From an uncultured Oscillospiraceae bacterium (lineage in GTDB: Bacteria > Bacillota > Clostridia > Oscillospirales > Oscillospiraceae), in the NCBI GenBank assembly GCA_934574095.1, contig CAKTMW010000039.1:1-17833 (forward strand): a stretch of 17,833 nucleotides of DNA, read 5' to 3'. How positions within the stretch are numbered: the stretch's first letter is position 1; each line of letters opens with the position of its first letter. Positions 15,740-17,833 of the stretch are shown piece by piece. Under the pieces are notes generated by a model. The model made no database searches. It saw nothing but the letters and a program-made list of their open reading frames with translations, and was not told the origin of the DNA. A program made the translations under genes and the position numbers.

Positions 15740-16609
15740 TTACTTCTCCTTACTGCGTTTCAGGAAGAAATTCAGCGCCGCGTTGATGAGCATAATGAAC
15801 AGGAACAGCACCAGCGCGATGGAAAACAGCGCCTGCCGCTGCAAGCCCGCCGCCGCGTAGCCCATCTCGCTGGCTACGGCGGTGGTCAGGAAGCGGACGC
15901 TCTGGAACAGGGACGGCATGTTGGGCACGTTGCCGGACACCATCATCACCGCCATAGCCTCGCCAATGGCGCGGCCTACGCCCAGCACCACCGCCGCAGC
16001 AATACCGCTGCGTGCCGCGGGAACGGACACCCGGAACCACGTCTCCACCGGCGTAGCGCCCAGCGCCAGCGAGGCATCCTCATACTCCTTGGGCACCGCC
16101 TCCAGCGCCGTCATGGCTACATTGATGATGGAGGGCAGGATCATGATGGCCAATACGATGATGGCCGCCAGCAGTCCGGAGCCGTCAGGAATATGGAAGA
16201 TCTTCCGGATGCCGGGCACCAGCACCAGCATACCCACAAGGCCGTACACCACCGAGGGAATGCCCGCCAGCAGGCTGACTGCCGAGGAGACAACGGTTTT
16301 CAGCTTTGTCGGCGCCATTTTCGCCAGAAACACGGCGGTCATAAAGCCGATGGGGACGCCCAGAACGATAGCGCCCGCCGTGCCGTAAATGCTGGTCAGG
16401 ATAAAAGACAGAATGCCGAATTGCGGCGGCGTGCCGTTGGAGTCCCACACAGGGCCGAACAGGAATTTGATAAGGCCGATCTCCCGGATGGCCGGGATAC
16501 CGGAAATAACGAGATATACGGTGATCAGCAGCACGCAGCCCACCGTTACCAGTCCCATCAGCAGGAACCAGCCGTGGATCACGTTCTCCCAAAGTCGTTT
16601 TGCTTTCAT
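15740..16609 (-). CDS. pstC: Phosphate ABC transporter permease PstC
   Basis: The 289-residue inner-membrane permease has a first helix at about 13-37, further helices between about 65 and 165, and the EAA loop EAVPKEYEDASLALGATP (170-187). LLAGIPSVVYGLVGMLVLVP (113-132) is the conserved block shared with PstA. GAGGTG precedes the ATG at 16609. A 68-bp gap containing a hairpin separates it from pstS, the largest gap within the operon, so pstS may be expressed more strongly than the permease genes. Confidence 0.96.
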   Translation of the reverse strand: MKAKRLWENVIHGWFLLMGLVTVGCVLLITVYLVISGIPAIREIGLIKFLFGPVWDSNGTPPQFGILSFILTSIYGTAGAIVLGVPIGFMTAVFLAKMAPTKLKTVVSSAVSLLAGIPSVVYGLVGMLVLVPGIRKIFHIPDGSGLLAAIIVLAIMILPSIINVAMTALEAVPKEYEDASLALGATPVETWFRVSVPAARSGIAAAVVLGVGRAIGEAMAVMMVSGNVPNMPSLFQSVRFLTTAVASEMGYAAAGLQRQALFSIALVLFLFIMLINAALNFFLKRSKEK

Positions 16610-16634
16610 ATACGCACCTCATACATGCAGGGGA

Positions 16635-16661
16635 AGGCGGCACCCCTCAGGGATGTCGCCT
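16635..16661 (-). other. Intercistronic hairpin between pstS and pstC
   Basis: GGCGGCACCCC (16636-16646) and GGGATGTCGCC (16650-16660) pair across a three-base loop, with one mismatch and one wobble in the minus-strand RNA. No T-run follows in the direction of transcription. It more likely acts as an mRNA-stabilising or partial-attenuation stem behind pstS than as a full terminator. Confidence 0.55.
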
Positions 16662-16677
16662 GTCCGCCCGTGGTTTT

Positions 16678-17535
16678 TCAGTTGGCAGCCACTGCGCCGG
16701 CGGCAAAGATGATGGACGCTGCGTCAGCAGAGAGGGCGTAATCGAAGAACGCCTGAACTGCGGGAGAGAGGGCCTTGCCTTCCACGGTCACCAGCACGAA
16801 GGGACGCTGCACCAGATAGCTGCCGTCCTTGACGGTGGCCTCGCTGGGGGTCACGCCGCCCACGTTCAGGGCCTTGACGGTATCCTTGACGGAGGCCAGA
16901 GAAGCGTAGCCGATGGCGTCGGGGTTCTGGCTGACGGCGGTGATCACATCACCGGTGGAGGTCAGTTCCTGACGATACTGGCAAGCATCCTTGGTGCCGG
17001 TGATGGACTCGAAGCCATCGCGGGTGCCGCTGGCAGCCTCACGGCCGATCAGAACGACCTCGGCGTCATTGCCGCCCACGTCCTTCCAGTTGGTGATCTC
17101 GCCGGTGTACAGCTTGGCGATCTGCTCGATGCTCAGATCAGCCACGGGGTTGTCGGGGTGAACGATGATGGCGATGCCGTCATAGGCCAGGACGGTCTCC
17201 TTCAGGCCGGCCGCCTTCTCCTCGTCCTTCAGCGCACGGGAGGAAAGACCGATGTCGCAGGTGCCCTCCTGTACGGCGGTGATGCCGGAGCCGGAGCCGG
17301 TGGGGTTGTAGTTGACGGTCACGCCGCCGTTGGCAGCCATAAAGGACTCGCTCAGCGCGCCGATGACCTTCTCCATAGAGGTGGAGCCATCAGTGGACAC
17401 GGTGCCGGTGATGGCGGTGTCGCCGCCGTTGTTGTCAGCAGCATTGTCACCGCTGTTGTCGCTGTTGCTGTTGCCGCAGGCCACCAGGCTCAGAGCCATG
17501 ACCAGCGTCAGCGCAAGGGCAATGAACTTTTTCAT
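16678..17535 (-). CDS. pstS: Phosphate-binding lipoprotein PstS
   Basis: The 285-residue solute-binding protein of the Pst transporter has a lipoprotein signal ending LVAC (Cys20), so it is lipid-anchored outside the membrane, as in Gram-positives. A low-complexity Asn/Gly/Asp/Ser linker follows (21-40). Phosphate-contact segments are visible: STDGSTSMEK (47-56), NPTGSGSG (77-84) and GREAASGTRDGFE (164-176). The length is typical. AAGGAG lies 12 bases before the ATG. It is the first gene of the operon, transcribed away from the tRNA-Asp gene, and has TTNACA repeats upstream that should make it phosphate-starvation inducible. Confidence 0.97.
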   Translation of the reverse strand: MKKFIALALTLVMALSLVACGNSNSDNSGDNAADNNGGDTAITGTVSTDGSTSMEKVIGALSESFMAANGGVTVNYNPTGSGSGITAVQEGTCDIGLSSRALKDEEKAAGLKETVLAYDGIAIIVHPDNPVADLSIEQIAKLYTGEITNWKDVGGNDAEVVLIGREAASGTRDGFESITGTKDACQYRQELTSTGDVITAVSQNPDAIGYASLASVKDTVKALNVGGVTPSEATVKDGSYLVQRPFVLVTVEGKALSPAVQAFFDYALSADAASIIFAAGAVAAN

Positions 17536-17612
17536 AATGTATATCTCCTTTTCATTTGGTGTCGTTTTGTTTTGGATGTCTCATCCTTACAGCTAACAGC
17601 TTACGGCAGGCG

Positions 17613-17652
17613 TGTAAAATGAGAAAGCGCGGTCATGTAAAATCCATGTCAA
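17613..17652 (-). promoter_or_regulatory. Pho box upstream of pstS
   Basis: On the minus strand TTGACA (17652-17647) and TTTACA (17641-17636) start exactly 11 bp apart, the spacing of PhoP/PhoB direct repeats (TTNACA-N5-TTNACA). A further TTTACA (17618-17613) lies 23 bp on, one base off the 22-bp register; the middle unit is poor. The block is about 80-115 bp before the pstS ATG. I could not place a convincing -10 box. Confidence 0.62.
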
Positions 17653-17667
17653 TTCGCGTGATCTGAG

Positions 17668-17699
17668 AATTTCAAAAAATGTCAGAATTTTTTGAAATT
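17668..17699. repeat. A/T-rich inverted repeat between pstS and tRNA-Asp
   Basis: A 13-bp perfect stem (17668-17680 with 17687-17699) with a six-base loop lies between the Pho box and the tRNA promoter, ending 5 bp before its -35. It could be an operator or act as UP-element-like A/T DNA for the tRNA promoter. No function is demonstrated by the sequence. Confidence 0.6.
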
Positions 17700-17704
17700 G
17701 GGTG

Positions 17705-17733
17705 TTGACATTTTTCCTTATGCTTGCTATAAT
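17705..17733 (+). promoter_or_regulatory. Perfect-consensus promoter of tRNA-Asp
   Basis: TTGACA (17705-17710), a 17-bp spacer and TATAAT (17728-17733) are exact sigma-A hexamers, typical of stable-RNA genes. The start should be near 17740, about 32 bp before the mature tRNA. Confidence 0.92.
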
Positions 17734-17771
17734 GTACAAGCTTGAGTTCGACGACAACGAAAGCGCAGCAC

Positions 17772-17833
17772 GGCCAAGTAGTTCAGTTGGTTAGAACGCC
17801 AGCCTGTCACGCTGGAGGTCGAGGGTTCGAGCC
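17772..17833 (+). tRNA. tRNA-Asp (anticodon GTC), 3' end cut by window
   Basis: The first 62 nt of a tRNA are present: acceptor strand GGCCAAG (17772-17778), D-arm GTTC...GAAC, anticodon arm CCAGC-CTGTCAC-GCTGG with anticodon GTC (Asp), variable AGGTC, and T-arm GAGGG-TTCGAGC. The remaining T-stem, acceptor strand and CCA lie beyond the window. The strong promoter suggests that it heads a tRNA cluster. Confidence 0.95.

Overview
The window most likely comes from a Gram-positive, low-oxygen member of the Clostridia, probably an Oscillospiraceae-like gut bacterium. The supporting signs are strong AGGAGG-type ribosome binding sites, a T-box riboswitch on leuS, lipobox lipoproteins, a SpoIID-like peptidoglycan-binding protein, an M29 aminopeptidase and a YgfK-type flavoprotein. 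The coding regions are GC-rich and the genes are tightly packed. The taxonomic placement is inference; no 16S rRNA or marker search was possible.

Layout. (1) 1-849 (+) is the C-terminal end of a YgfK-like FAD/iron-sulfur oxidoreductase. It ends at a hairpin terminator shared with the convergent 912-2252 (-), a DHHW/SGNH-like lipoprotein carrying 27-residue cysteine repeats. (2) 2417-4499 (+) holds an ornithine/alanine racemase-family PLP enzyme, a small three-helix membrane protein, and a stand-alone cyclic-nucleotide-binding-fold protein without a DNA-binding domain. (3) 4512-4712 holds a bidirectional terminator and a roughly 108 bp palindromic repeat that resembles a MITE. (4) 4732-5955 (-) is an M29 aminopeptidase. 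Upstream of it, 6041-7784 (-) is a two-gene unit encoding a small beta-sandwich protein and a SpoIID-like protein with three peptidoglycan-binding repeats. (5) 7875-10703 (+) is a complete leucine T-box unit: consensus promoter, T-box leader, leuS and terminator. (6) 10736-11071 (+) is a monocistronic rpsU with a near-perfect promoter. (7) 11122-17535 (-) is the full phosphate-uptake and phosphate-sensing operon pstS-pstC-pstA-pstB-phoU-phoB/P-phoR. It is preceded by TTNACA repeats that look like a Pho box. (8) 17705-17833 (+) is a consensus promoter and the first 62 nt of tRNA-Asp(GTC), cut by the window edge.

How the genes work together. The Pst transporter (PstS binding protein, PstC/PstA channel, PstB ATPase) imports phosphate. 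PhoU links transporter state to the PhoR kinase, and PhoR acts on the PhoB/PhoP regulator, which probably binds the Pho box to switch the operon on. The last five genes are coupled by 4-nt overlaps or gaps of 1-3 nt. leuS should be induced when uncharged tRNA-Leu binds the T-box.

Most of the window is recognisable housekeeping and transport, and I see no clear new multi-gene system. The parts most worth a second look are the cysteine-repeat DHHW lipoprotein, the racemase / membrane protein / degenerate cNMP-domain trio, the structured repeat at 4605-4712, and the SpoIID-like protein that lacks a signal peptide.
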